Positions 7,687 to 16,129 of a DNA stretch of 44,360 bases are shown one piece after another. The stretch lies in assembly GCA_017857395.1 (NCBI GenBank), contig JAFMDF010000043.1:1-44360 (forward strand). Direction: 5' to 3'. The position numbers and the translations under genes were made by a program. Within the stretch, counting starts at the first letter, position 1. Every line of letters begins with the position of its first letter. Origin of the DNA: Bacteroidota bacterium (GTDB lineage: Bacteria; Bacteroidota; Bacteroidia; Chitinophagales; Saprospiraceae). The notes below the pieces were generated by a model. That model saw only the letters and a list, made by a program, of their open reading frames with translations. It had not been told where the DNA came from and did not search any database.

Positions 7687-10209
7687 TTACGGCCTAGGCT
7701 CTTTCCCAATAGAAATCATATTGGTAAATAAGCGATAAGCGCCAGGCACGCCTGCTGGCAATTCTCTAAACCAAGAATAACCAGAATAGATATAATAGCC
7801 CTTACCATGTTGAGCTATTAATAAACCACCATCTTTTGGTTCTTCTCCTGGGTCATTGGCCGATAAAATAGCTGTGAATTTTTCTTTATCCCATTCATTG
7901 GCAAAATACAAACCTCGTTCTTGCACCCAACCGTCAAAATCTTTACTGGTAATTTTATTCGGGGTAGTTAAAATCGGATGGTCAGGCACTAACATTCTTA
8001 CTTCTGCTTCTTCTACCGTGACTCTATCTCTAGAAATATTCATCGCATAAGGAGCGATTGTTTTTTTATCTACTTTTAATCGCCAAGTGGTATTATATTG
8101 GACAATCATTGTTCCCCCTCTCTCCACGTAATCGAATAATTTAGGTTGGTAGAATTTCAAACGTTCGACCGTATTATAAGCACGGACGCCTAAGATAATA
8201 GCATCATATTTATCCAAATTACCAGCGATAATTTCTGCATCTTTTAATTCTGTTACCTTATAACCAATTTGCTCTAAACTGGTAGGGATTTCATCTCCAG
8301 CACCCATAATATAACCAATATTCTCGCCTCTTCTTTGAATGTCTAATCGAACAACTTTTGATTCTTCTGGCTGAAAAATCGTTTGTGTTGGAATATGATC
8401 GTATTCAATAAAAGTAGCGCCTTTGGTATAACTTGATCCATCCGCTAAAGTAACGATGGGGGAAATCAAGCCTTCTTCCTGAGTTGTTGGTGGAAAGAGT
8501 TTAAACGTGACCAATTGTTCTTCTCCTTTAATGCCTAAATTCACGTCAATAAATTCTGGTTCAATTTTCCAACCTTGAGGTCGAGCTAGAGTAACTTTTC
8601 CAGTAATTTTTTCTTTACTAGATTTGACTAAAACGCTAACCATTTTTGGTGCATCGTTCGCAAACACATAAACTTTCTCTTGGATATTAGCAAAAACAGG
8701 TGGCGTTACTTCAAAAGGTCGATAAACTTCTGCTTTGACAGGGTCTGCTTTTTTATGCACGACCTCTTTAAAAATAGCAATGGGTTCGCCTTCTACCACA
8801 AAATTCAATTGGACTTTAATTGGTCGAGGTGTTTCTGGTAAACCTCTTAAAGCTTGGTCCTCTACCGTGTACATCCCCAATTCCGATTTTTTATTTAACC
8901 AATAAGGATTGGTCATGGCAATATCAGCAGGAATTGCTAAATTATCTTTAGCTTTAAAAGTGATGTTATTCGCTAACACTTTATTTAAAACAGAATCTTT
9001 ATTAATTGGATGAATGGTATAAGATTGTAAAGTCGCTTTCGCATCAGAACGATTAACTACTTCTATATCCAGGCCAACAGATTCGCCTGGTGTTGCTGAA
9101 TAATCGGTTGCCAAAACTTCTACAAAAAGCCCCATACAAGCTTCGATAATGGTTTCTACTTCTGCTTGCTTGACATTTTTCCAATACCCATCAGGTAGTG
9201 CTTTGATTAATTTATAAGCTTGCATTAATGCAGGAACACTTGCCCCTGGATTGCTATAATCAAAATCATTTTCTACACCTGCTAAAATTTTTCCAATCGG
9301 TGCACCGCCTTTCACTCGATTCCAAGTTATATCAATGCCGTCAAAAATATCGTGCGCCGACTTAGGCATATCTCCTTTTAATAATTGTAAATACTCGATA
9401 GATTCTCCTCTACTTCCTGCACGTCCCATGCCTTGACATTGGTGCTGACTTCTACTTTCTGCTGCAATTTCAGAATTAGATTTTCCCTTAGTTGGATAAT
9501 AAACGCCAACATCAACACTCACCATATCTGATTTATCTGCTTCCGCAAATTTTTCTCTACTTCCATAAAACCACCAGGAGGTATTAAAAAATAAGCGTTG
9601 TGGTTGCCAAGTATCGACCAGTTTTAATTGTTCTGGATAACTACTCTTTTTACCGGCCAAATCAAAAGCTTCATAACCAATTACGGCAGAAGCAGTATGA
9701 TGACCATGCGTTTTTCCTGCTGATTTATGGTCAAAGCGATTGATAATTACATCTGGTTTCCATTTTCGAATCGCCCAAATGGCATCGGCTAAAACTTCTT
9801 TTTCATTCCAAATTTTTAGCGTCTCATCTGGATGTTTAGAATATCCAAAATCATTGGCTCGACTAAATAATTGATTGCCGCCATCAATTCTACGAGCAGC
9901 TAATAACTCCTGCGTTCTAATGACGCCCAATAATTCTCTAATTTCTGTCCCAATCAGATTTTGCCCACCATCTCCTCTAGTCAAAGATAAATAAGCTGTG
10001 TTGACTTTTAATTCATTTGCCATATAGGCAATCATACTGGTATTCTCATCATCAGGATGCGCTGCCACATATAATGCAGAACCCAAGACGTTTAACTTCT
10101 GGATTCCATCATGAATTTCACCAGACGTCCATCGTTTTGGTGCTTGTGCAAAAAGGCTAAACGTAAGGATAGAAAGGATAAATCCTACTGCCGTAATTTT
10201 TCTAAACAT
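7687..10209 (-). CDS. PIG-L family deacetylase with C-terminal amidotransferase-like domain
   Basis: This 840-residue secreted protein has a signal peptide ending LFAQ. A PIG-L/LmbE deacetylase domain (about 40-300) shows the zinc motif AHPDDE at 50-55 and the second zinc/His motif GHHTAS from 169. Such enzymes remove N-acetyl groups from N-acetylhexosamine-type substrates. A middle region of beta-rich (Ig/NEW3-like) segments follows. The final quarter (about 620-835), with IMGAGDEIP, YDAIILGVRAYNT and YVERGGTMIVQYN, resembles class-I glutamine-amidotransferase/ThuA folds. Extracellular location and fusion suggest polysaccharide or glycoconjugate turnover; the substrate is unknown. A -7-like TATTTTTG lies upstream. 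Confidence 0.85.
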   Translation of the reverse strand: MFRKITAVGFILSILTFSLFAQAPKRWTSGEIHDGIQKLNVLGSALYVAAHPDDENTSMIAYMANELKVNTAYLSLTRGDGGQNLIGTEIRELLGVIRTQELLAARRIDGGNQLFSRANDFGYSKHPDETLKIWNEKEVLADAIWAIRKWKPDVIINRFDHKSAGKTHGHHTASAVIGYEAFDLAGKKSSYPEQLKLVDTWQPQRLFFNTSWWFYGSREKFAEADKSDMVSVDVGVYYPTKGKSNSEIAAESRSQHQCQGMGRAGSRGESIEYLQLLKGDMPKSAHDIFDGIDITWNRVKGGAPIGKILAGVENDFDYSNPGASVPALMQAYKLIKALPDGYWKNVKQAEVETIIEACMGLFVEVLATDYSATPGESVGLDIEVVNRSDAKATLQSYTIHPINKDSVLNKVLANNITFKAKDNLAIPADIAMTNPYWLNKKSELGMYTVEDQALRGLPETPRPIKVQLNFVVEGEPIAIFKEVVHKKADPVKAEVYRPFEVTPPVFANIQEKVYVFANDAPKMVSVLVKSSKEKITGKVTLARPQGWKIEPEFIDVNLGIKGEEQLVTFKLFPPTTQEEGLISPIVTLADGSSYTKGATFIEYDHIPTQTIFQPEESKVVRLDIQRRGENIGYIMGAGDEIPTSLEQIGYKVTELKDAEIIAGNLDKYDAIILGVRAYNTVERLKFYQPKLFDYVERGGTMIVQYNTTWRLKVDKKTIAPYAMNISRDRVTVEEAEVRMLVPDHPILTTPNKITSKDFDGWVQERGLYFANEWDKEKFTAILSANDPGEEPKDGGLLIAQHGKGYYIYSGYSWFRELPAGVPGAYRLFTNMISIGKEPRP

Positions 10210-10300
10210 GGAAAATATTTTAAATGGTCAAGATAGACTTTGGTCGTTTTTAATATGGTCAAAGTCCTCTATTTAAACTCTCTTGAAAAAAGGAAAGTTA

Positions 10301-10308
10301 CAAAAATA
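10301..10308 (-). promoter_or_regulatory. Candidate -7 promoter element for the PIG-L gene
   Basis: CAAAAATA reads TATTTTTG on the minus strand and matches the Bacteroidota TAnnTTTG consensus. It lies about 92 bp upstream of the start codon. I find no clear TTG at the -33 position. Confidence 0.35.
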
Positions 10309-10349
10309 AATCAATCGGATAGGTTTCTGTATTGATTTCTATCAAACAG

Positions 10350-10381
10350 AAAAGAACTATCCTTTATAGGACAGTTCTTTT
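10350..10381 (-). terminator. Terminator hairpin downstream of the esterase gene
   Basis: AAAAGAACTATCCT (10350-10363) pairs with AGGACAGTTCTTTT (10368-10381), with one mismatched pair (G-T on one strand) and a 4-base loop. It sits about 32 bp beyond the esterase stop. A-rich and T-rich arm ends make this one close to a classical intrinsic terminator. Confidence 0.75.
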
Positions 10382-10412
10382 AGGGGAAAAGTTCTTTTGG
10401 GTTTGGTTTTAA

Positions 10413-12161
10413 TCAATACCGCCACCCTTCCAAATCAACCCCCTCAGGCGCCCGCTTCCCAATCTCCTGAGCCCATTTAGAAATAAACATAGAGTGATAC
10501 CGCAATCGAGAAATAGCATTCGGCTGCGTATGGTCGCCATTCCAGCAATGCTCTGCCAATTCGCCATAATCTACTTCGCCATCATAATAAGGTTCGGACG
10601 TACTTTCTAAAAAGTCTTCGGCTAAATAGACAGCATTATTGAGGTAATAATTATCCATATCGCCACAGTAAATATTAATTTTCCCTTTGAGTTTTGGACC
10701 AATTGTTTGCCAATCTCTTTTCATAATATAAGTCAAGTCATAATTTTCTTTCCAGTAATTGGCAATTGCTGGATTAATCTCGCCCGTTTTTTTATCCCAA
10801 ATTCGTTTTGGATAACCATCTTCTCCGACGGGAGAAAAAACGGCTTCCCAAATATCCCATTGTTGTCCCGACCGACTCTTTGTACCTAAAACCAATTCTC
10901 TATAATTGGCATCTTGTAAGGTGGAACTGACTTGTCCTAAATAATTTCGGTGCATCGGGCGAGGCGTTTGTTTAAAATCACTTTCTAAAAAGTAAGCATT
11001 TTTATCTTTGTATAAATCGACCAAACAATACGCTCGAAAATCAATCGGGTCAGGACAAGCGGCATAACAGCCATTGTATTCATCGGGATATTTTACTTGT
11101 ACGGCTAGGGCTTCCCAACCGCCCGTAGAACCACCATAAACAAATCTAGCCCAACCTTCGCCAATGCCTCGAAACTGTTTTTCAATATGTGGAATCAATT
11201 CATAAGTAATCGCATCTCCATAAGGGCCTAAATTTTCGGAATTCACCGCATAAGAATCATCATAATATTGGTTGGCATGTTGAATTTTGATGGCTAAGAC
11301 TCTCGGGAATTTAGGACTTGTCCAGAGTTTATAAAAATCATGCGCTTCTTGCTGTTCCAATACATTATAACCATTCATCCCAAAGCGGGCGCTGAAAGTA
11401 GGTTTTAAATTAGGGTCGGGTGGCGTTTCGCTAAATCCACCAAAATCATAGGGGAAATGTCCGTGCATAATTGCCAACGGATACTTGACTTCTGGATGTT
11501 CCTCAAATCCTTCGGGTAATAAAACATGTGCGCCTAAGTACATATCTCGACCCCAAAATTTGGATAATAACTCACTTTTTATTTTGATATGCTTAATGTA
11601 TTTACTGTCTTTTGGCGGCTCAATGGGTGCAATTTTTTGATCTAAGCTTATTTGAATCTTTGGATTTTGCTCCGCATCAATCATAATTTTTTGTGGGGTA
11701 CTGTATAAGTTACCTGGCGCTCGATTCCATTTTTGCCCTTCTCCTCTATCCATCGGTAATTTGACGACATGCCCATCAGCCCGATTAAAAGTCTCGTATA
11801 CATGTAATAAGGCTTGCACATAATATTCTCCTTTCGGAATATCGGTGATGCTTTTTAAGGGATACCCAAAAACAGCGGCATCAAAAGTAGCTGTATTTTT
11901 GCCACCAAAATTTTCCACATCTATGCCAAAAGCTAATTGGGAGTTTGGCCCATCTGCAATCTGAAAACGAGGTTCTGCATCATTGTTCTTGGAAATTAAT
12001 AGTAATAATCGCCCGTCCAATGCTTGGTCGCTAAGCGAAGTGGGCAGCGTAATTTCAAAAGACAAATTATTTTTAGGTGCAATAGGAATGTTTTTGATGT
12101 TGGCACAAGAAAAAAAGCTGCAAACTAAAAATAGGAAAAATAGGGAATTGTGGTTGTTCAT
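10413..12161 (-). CDS. Esterase-type alpha/beta-hydrolase lipoprotein
   Basis: The 582-residue lipoprotein has a hydrophobic leader and a lipobox ending SFFSC (Cys19). Residues 30-180 look like a beta-sandwich domain. Residues about 190-580 form an alpha/beta-hydrolase of the putative-esterase (enterochelin esterase-like) type. The nucleophile elbow is GGSTGG with Ser345, and YPLAIMHGHFPYDFGG fits an oxyanion region. Late acidic and His residues (GDMDNYYL, HCWNGDH) are candidates for the rest of the triad. The substrate is unknown. A thioesterase and another secreted hydrolase flank it on the same strand, but terminator-like hairpins separate them. Confidence 0.75.
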   Translation of the reverse strand: MNNHNSLFFLFLVCSFFSCANIKNIPIAPKNNLSFEITLPTSLSDQALDGRLLLLISKNNDAEPRFQIADGPNSQLAFGIDVENFGGKNTATFDAAVFGYPLKSITDIPKGEYYVQALLHVYETFNRADGHVVKLPMDRGEGQKWNRAPGNLYSTPQKIMIDAEQNPKIQISLDQKIAPIEPPKDSKYIKHIKIKSELLSKFWGRDMYLGAHVLLPEGFEEHPEVKYPLAIMHGHFPYDFGGFSETPPDPNLKPTFSARFGMNGYNVLEQQEAHDFYKLWTSPKFPRVLAIKIQHANQYYDDSYAVNSENLGPYGDAITYELIPHIEKQFRGIGEGWARFVYGGSTGGWEALAVQVKYPDEYNGCYAACPDPIDFRAYCLVDLYKDKNAYFLESDFKQTPRPMHRNYLGQVSSTLQDANYRELVLGTKSRSGQQWDIWEAVFSPVGEDGYPKRIWDKKTGEINPAIANYWKENYDLTYIMKRDWQTIGPKLKGKINIYCGDMDNYYLNNAVYLAEDFLESTSEPYYDGEVDYGELAEHCWNGDHTQPNAISRLRYHSMFISKWAQEIGKRAPEGVDLEGWRY

Positions 12162-12312
12162 TATTATATAATTAGACGGCTAAATCAAATAGTCACGGGA
12201 TAATAATTGATGGTCTAACTAAGAATAAGGGTGATAGATCTAAGGTTACAGGTATCTAAACAATTTTCAATTTTCAATTGAGTACTTACGTTAGACGGGT
12301 AGCCAGAATAAG

Positions 12313-12386
12313 GAGTAAATGACTAATTTTTTAAAGGAATGAAGAGATGGCTTTATTTACTCATTTCTTCATTCTTTCATTTACTC
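12313..12386 (-). terminator. Two-part inverted repeat after the thioesterase gene
   Basis: GAGTAAATG (12313-12321) pairs with CATTTACTC (12378-12386). Inside it GAATGAAGAGATG (12337-12349) pairs with CATTTCTTCATTC (12362-12374), with one mismatch. The right half is built from repeated CATTY/TTCATT words. It starts 8 bp beyond the thioesterase stop. Confidence 0.6.
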
Positions 12387-12394
12387 ATTGAGCA

Positions 12395-12799
12395 CTAAAC
12401 ACTCAACAACTTATCTTTCAAAGCAAAAGGTAAAGGAATTTTTCGTTTAGAATCAAAATCAAAAATAACAATGACCGACTCTCCATGTGCGGCAACGCCA
12501 ACTTGTTCACTATGAATTAAGTGTTCCAAAACAATACTCGTTCTACCCAAAGATTTTACGCGAGTGCCGACGACAACTTTATCAGGAAAACTAATAGGTT
12601 TCACAAAATGGCAATTCATATAAGCGAGTACTGGGCCTATTTGAGTTTGAGGTCGTTCCTTAATTAATTCTTGAAAAATTTCAACCCTAGCATTTTCAAA
12701 ATAGCGATAATAAACCGTGTTATTAACGTGACCATTGGCATCCATATCTCCCCATCTGACCGTACAATCTATTTGGAAAGGGTAATCTTCTAATTTCAT
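12395..12799 (-). CDS. Hotdog-fold acyl-CoA thioesterase (4HBT family)
   Basis: The 134-residue single hotdog domain matches the 4-hydroxybenzoyl-CoA thioesterase/YbgC family. The signature VRWGDMDANGHVNNTVYYRY (about 14-33) carries the usual catalytic Asp region. The middle helix and strands (VEIFQELI, FVKPISFPDKVVVGTRV) complete the fold. Such proteins hydrolyse acyl-CoA thioesters in the cytosol; chain-length preference cannot be read from the sequence. It is isolated by hairpins on both sides, so it is probably monocistronic. Confidence 0.85.
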   Translation of the reverse strand: MKLEDYPFQIDCTVRWGDMDANGHVNNTVYYRYFENARVEIFQELIKERPQTQIGPVLAYMNCHFVKPISFPDKVVVGTRVKSLGRTSIVLEHLIHSEQVGVAAHGESVIVIFDFDSKRKIPLPFALKDKLLSV

Positions 12800-12823
12800 A
12801 TTGTTAAAACTAAGTAATGGTAT

Positions 12824-12893
12824 CAGGTAACTGGTTTCGGGTAGCAGGCTAGATTTATTTTCGTCACACCTGCTACCCGAAACCAGTTACCTG
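12824..12893 (-). terminator. 25-bp perfect inverted repeat after the metal ABC ATPase gene
   Basis: The arm at 12824-12848 (CAGGTAACTGGTTTCGGGTA...) is perfectly complementary to 12869-12893, with a 20-base loop. It starts 10 bp beyond the ATPase stop. It is the longest perfect hairpin in the window and has no U-tract. Confidence 0.75.
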
Positions 12894-12902
12894 TCACCTA
12901 AA

Positions 12903-13640
12903 TTAAATATTCCCCATCTTATGTAAAATAGGCAATTGCCCACCATAAGCACGAGCTATATTTTCTTCGTTAAACACCGTTTCGGTATCTCCGTAAGCAA
13001 TCATGCGTTGATTGAGTAAAATGACTTTATCAAAATATTTTTTGACGGTTGCTAAATCATGATGTACCACCAATAAGGTTTTTCCTTCTTGGGCTAAGCG
13101 TTTTAAAATTTGAATAATTTTGGCTTCTGTCGTCATATCCACACCGACAAATGGTTCATCTAAAAAATAAATATCTGATTCTTGGCATAAAGCCCTAGCA
13201 ATAAAAACACGTTGTTGTTGCCCGCCTGACAATTCACCAATTTGACGATCTTTAAAAGCGGTCATTCCAACTTCCTCCAAAGCTTGCATGGCTATCTCGT
13301 TATCTTCTTTATTGAGTCGTTGAAATACTTTTTTATGTGGATAACGTCCCATCATAATAATATCAAAAACAGTAGCTGGAAATTGCCAATCTACGTCGTT
13401 TTTTTGTGGGACATAGACCACTTTTTTACGCATCTTTTCAATAGGCTTTCCTTCTACTTTCACCGTACCACTATCCACCTCTAATAAATCTAAAATCGCT
13501 TTAAATAAAGTTGATTTCCCAGCACCATTTGGACCAATGACACCATAAATTTTCCCTGCCTCAATTTCTAAATAGATATTGGTTAAAACCCTTTTTCGGT
13601 CAAAAGAAACGGATAAACCTTTTACGGATATTGCGGACAT
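12903..13640 (-). CDS. Metal (Zn/Mn/Fe) ABC transporter ATP-binding protein
   Basis: The 245-residue ABC ATPase is of the ZnuC/MntB/TroB type. Walker A GPNGAGKST is at 36-44, the Q-loop region at VVYVPQKNDVDW (74-85), the ABC signature LSGGQQQR at 137-144, Walker B with YFLDEP at 158-163 and the H-loop His in VVHHD. The PQKNDVDWQFP segment is typical of the manganese/zinc/iron (MZT) family. It would power import of a divalent metal with a permease and a binding protein. Neither lies next to it: the binding protein is 9.4 kb away and no permease is in the window. An 8-bp tandem repeat directly precedes the start codon. Confidence 0.88.
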   Translation of the reverse strand: MSAISVKGLSVSFDRKRVLTNIYLEIEAGKIYGVIGPNGAGKSTLFKAILDLLEVDSGTVKVEGKPIEKMRKKVVYVPQKNDVDWQFPATVFDIIMMGRYPHKKVFQRLNKEDNEIAMQALEEVGMTAFKDRQIGELSGGQQQRVFIARALCQESDIYFLDEPFVGVDMTTEAKIIQILKRLAQEGKTLLVVHHDLATVKKYFDKVILLNQRMIAYGDTETVFNEENIARAYGGQLPILHKMGNI

Positions 13641-13646
13641 TTTTAT

Positions 13647-13694
13647 ATGAGGTTATGAGGTTATGAGGTTATGAGGTTATGAGGTTATGAGGTT
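13647..13694. repeat. Six tandem copies of an 8-bp unit (ATGAGGTT)
   Basis: Six perfect copies of ATGAGGTT run from 13647 to 13694 and start 7 bp upstream of the ATPase start codon. Downstream words such as AACCTTGTAACCTT (about 13730) are roughly complementary, so a loose hairpin is possible. Copy number could vary by slippage. Confidence 0.9.
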
Positions 13695-13768
13695 GGGTGA
13701 ATAGAATTTGCCTACTTCTTACACCTGAAAACCTTGTAACCTTGCTACCTCTAGACCTTTTCCCCCCT

Positions 13769-14488
13769 TTAATCAATATATTCTACTTTTCGCAAGAAAC
13801 GAAATCCTACGCTTAATTCCACACTTACATTCACAATTCTTCTTTCAGAGACACTAATTGTTTGTCCAGGATCAAAAGGACTAGGTACGTTACCTAGAGG
13901 AGGTTGTCTATATTGGAAAGAAACATCAGGGTTGATTGTTAAATCGACGATAGCACCAATTAATTCTGTAAAAGGAAATTCTAAACCACCACCAACAGAT
14001 ACCCCATAATTAAACTTCCGTACAAAAGCATCAACAGGATAAGCAATACTTACCAATTGACCGCTTTGTAAATCTTCTAAGTTAGTATTTAAGGTATAAT
14101 CGGCTCGAATACCAAAAGAATAGAATTTTTTGGCCGTCGCACCAAAATCTGATTTTTGCTTAGCGCCTAGCACAACCGATAAGTTTCTAAAGATAAATTC
14201 AGTAGTCGGTTGATTAAAGATTTGACCATTATTGATAAACCGTTGATTTCTAATCGCACTTCCTTTTAAATGCAAGCCAGCTTGACCATACAACGCAAAG
14301 GAATTGTCTTCAGGAACAGACTCAATGAACATACTCCCTTGATATTTTAGTAAAGGGTCTTGCTGCAAGCTTTCCCATTTCTGTATGCCTACTAATAAAC
14401 CACCTTTAACCCCCCAAGCAAAAGTCTGAGCAGTCAAAGCAAAAACACTAAAAGATAAAGTCAATAAAAGAAGTAATCGTTTTGTCAT
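13769..14488 (-). CDS. Outer-membrane beta-barrel protein (PorT-like family)
   Basis: This 239-residue protein has a signal peptide ending ALTAQ and about eight alternating amphipathic strands (AWGVKGGLLVG, SFALYGQAGLHLKGS, KFYSFGIRADYTL, NYGVSVGGGLEFPF, VSVELSVGFRF). This is the usual look of the small outer-membrane barrels of Bacteroidota (PF13568-like). The chain ends with the charged segment RKVEYID instead of a terminal aromatic residue. No specific function can be given. It is followed by the metal ABC ATPase on the same strand, 128 bp away, with repeats in between. Confidence 0.65.
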   Translation of the reverse strand: MTKRLLLLLTLSFSVFALTAQTFAWGVKGGLLVGIQKWESLQQDPLLKYQGSMFIESVPEDNSFALYGQAGLHLKGSAIRNQRFINNGQIFNQPTTEFIFRNLSVVLGAKQKSDFGATAKKFYSFGIRADYTLNTNLEDLQSGQLVSIAYPVDAFVRKFNYGVSVGGGLEFPFTELIGAIVDLTINPDVSFQYRQPPLGNVPSPFDPGQTISVSERRIVNVSVELSVGFRFLRKVEYID

Positions 14489-14518
14489 AGGAACAAGGAT
14501 TGAATTATTGAAGGAATG

Positions 14519-14534
14519 CCTGTCTACCGACAGG
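14519..14534. repeat. Short hairpin CCTGTC-TACC-GACAGG
   Basis: A perfect 6-bp stem with a 4-base loop lies in the leader of the outer-membrane barrel gene, 31 bp upstream of its start. It is followed by a further partial copy of the loop word (GTAG). It may be a small dispersed repeat. Confidence 0.45.
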
Positions 14535-14598
14535 TAGAAAGGAAATGTTTCTTAGCAACTAGTGATGCAATTTATAAGTCTTTGACGATTTAATTTGT

Positions 14599-14642
14599 GT
14601 TGTTGCCATGTTTTATTCGTAACAAGGCAACATGGCAACAAC
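14599..14642 (-). terminator. 14-bp perfect inverted repeat after the glucosaminidase gene
   Basis: GTTGTTGCCATGTT (14599-14612) pairs perfectly with AACATGGCAACAAC (14629-14642) across a 16-base loop. A partly matching CGCAACAC follows. It lies 40 bp beyond the stop codon. Confidence 0.7.
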
Positions 14643-14682
14643 GCAACACTAAGTACAAACAATATTAAACAACTTACCAACA

Positions 14683-15993
14683 TTATTCAACTCGAAGTCG
14701 CGCTCCAATAGAAATAATCTTTGTATTTAAGTTATTTAATGCTTGTATAGCTTCAACAGTTGTGCCGTATTTTTTAGAAATACGCCATAAAGTTTCCCCT
14801 TTTATAACAGTATGGTATTTTCTGGTTTCAATAGTTGTTGGTTTATCAAGTATTGGTGTCGTTTCCTTTTCTATTGGAATTGTAATTTCTGGTTGAGTTG
14901 GTTGAGTAGTTGGTTTCTCTTTCGTAGGTGTTAAGACAGGAATTAACTCTTCTACTTTTTCTGGCTCAACTTCTTTTTCCTCTGCTACTTCATCAGTAAC
15001 TTCTTCTTTTGTCTCTATTAAAACAGGTTTTGGTGGAGGAACTATCTTATCATTTCTTAATTTAGGCTTTTTTCTAGCCTTTCCTCTAATCGCAATAGCA
15101 GCTCCGATTGCGGGCTGCGTATTACTTGACATTTTATTTTTTCTGTATAATCTATCTAAACACAGTCCATAAGATTGGGCAATATCATACATGGTTTCTT
15201 CCGCTTTGACGATATGCGTTGTTTGTTTTCCTCTAAAATTTTTTCTTTTTTCTTGTATAAAAACTTTAGCATCTACCGCCAATGGTTCATTGGCTAATTG
15301 AATGGCTTCATTATATTTTAAAATTCGATTGATAGATGTTTTAGTTCTTTTGGCAATCATCGCAGGGGTTTCTCCTACTTTTGCAAAAGTCATTTTAGCA
15401 TCATTAATATAAAAAATATCGGTTGGAATTTTCGGCTTATTTTTATTTTTAGCCACTTCACCACCAGAAGACATCTTATCGTATTCATATAATTTATATT
15501 CCTCAATAATTCGGATTAATTTCTTTTCATACGTTTTACTCGTCGCATAACCTGCTTTTTTTAAACCCTTTGCCCATTTTTTATAATCCGTCTTTTTTAA
15601 TCTAAACAAGAAATCATACCGACTATTGTCTAATAAAAAATCAGAGTGAGCAGTGTAAGACCGTCTCACATTTTTATAACTTCTAAAGCAAGACTTAACC
15701 AATTTCCCTTTTTTATAATCATCATCTTTTCGATAATGCGTTTTGCCGCTCCATCTACTACCACATTTAATACCAAAATGATTATTGGCTTTTCTTGCCA
15801 ACGTACTTCTACCCGCATTCGATTCTAGGATGCCTTGCGCCAATTTAATACTGGCTGGAACGCCTGACCGTTCCATCTCACCAATAGCAATATCCTGGTA
15901 TTGGTCAATATAGGCTTCAATATTTTTATCTCCTGCAAGTAAACTTGTCCATGAAAAAAGGAGTAAACAAATAATATTTCTAATGATCATCAT
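14683..15993 (-). CDS. Secreted N-acetylglucosaminidase with LysM repeats
   Basis: A signal peptide (MMIIRNIICLLLFSWTSLLAG) begins at the ATG at 15991-15993. An upstream in-frame ATG at 16056 would add 21 residues before it and overlap the divergent gene, so the inner start is preferred. The glucosaminidase domain follows (FlgJ/LytG type, PF01832), with catalytic Glu in QGILESNAGRS and the NNHFGIKC segment. It would cleave murein beta-1,4 bonds. Three LysM-like units come after: MTFAKVGETPAMIAKRTKT, HIVKAEETMYDIAQSYG and a canonical C-terminal HTVIKGETLWRISKKYGTT. A Pro/Thr/Glu-rich linker separates the last two. It probably acts in periplasmic wall remodelling. Confidence 0.88.
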   Translation of the reverse strand: MMIIRNIICLLLFSWTSLLAGDKNIEAYIDQYQDIAIGEMERSGVPASIKLAQGILESNAGRSTLARKANNHFGIKCGSRWSGKTHYRKDDDYKKGKLVKSCFRSYKNVRRSYTAHSDFLLDNSRYDFLFRLKKTDYKKWAKGLKKAGYATSKTYEKKLIRIIEEYKLYEYDKMSSGGEVAKNKNKPKIPTDIFYINDAKMTFAKVGETPAMIAKRTKTSINRILKYNEAIQLANEPLAVDAKVFIQEKRKNFRGKQTTHIVKAEETMYDIAQSYGLCLDRLYRKNKMSSNTQPAIGAAIAIRGKARKKPKLRNDKIVPPPKPVLIETKEEVTDEVAEEKEVEPEKVEELIPVLTPTKEKPTTQPTQPEITIPIEKETTPILDKPTTIETRKYHTVIKGETLWRISKKYGTTVEAIQALNNLNTKIISIGARLRVE

Positions 15994-16129
15994 CTTATTT
16001 GATTTTAGCGACACAAAATAAACAATTTCTATTGTCGTTTTTCTAAATTTGTTCATTCTCTCAATTATTTTAAGTTATAAAAGCGTAAATGCTTCTATGC
16101 TTAAAGCAAACGCAAAAACTTTCTTAAAA

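Noticed and set aside
13647-13694. Tandem 8-bp repeats as a CRISPR array
   Set aside because: The units are contiguous with no spacers and far too short; no cas gene is present.
16049-16129. Longer N-terminus for the SH3 lipoprotein
   Set aside because: It would overlap the divergent glucosaminidase frame and place extra residues before a perfect lipoprotein leader beginning at 16130.
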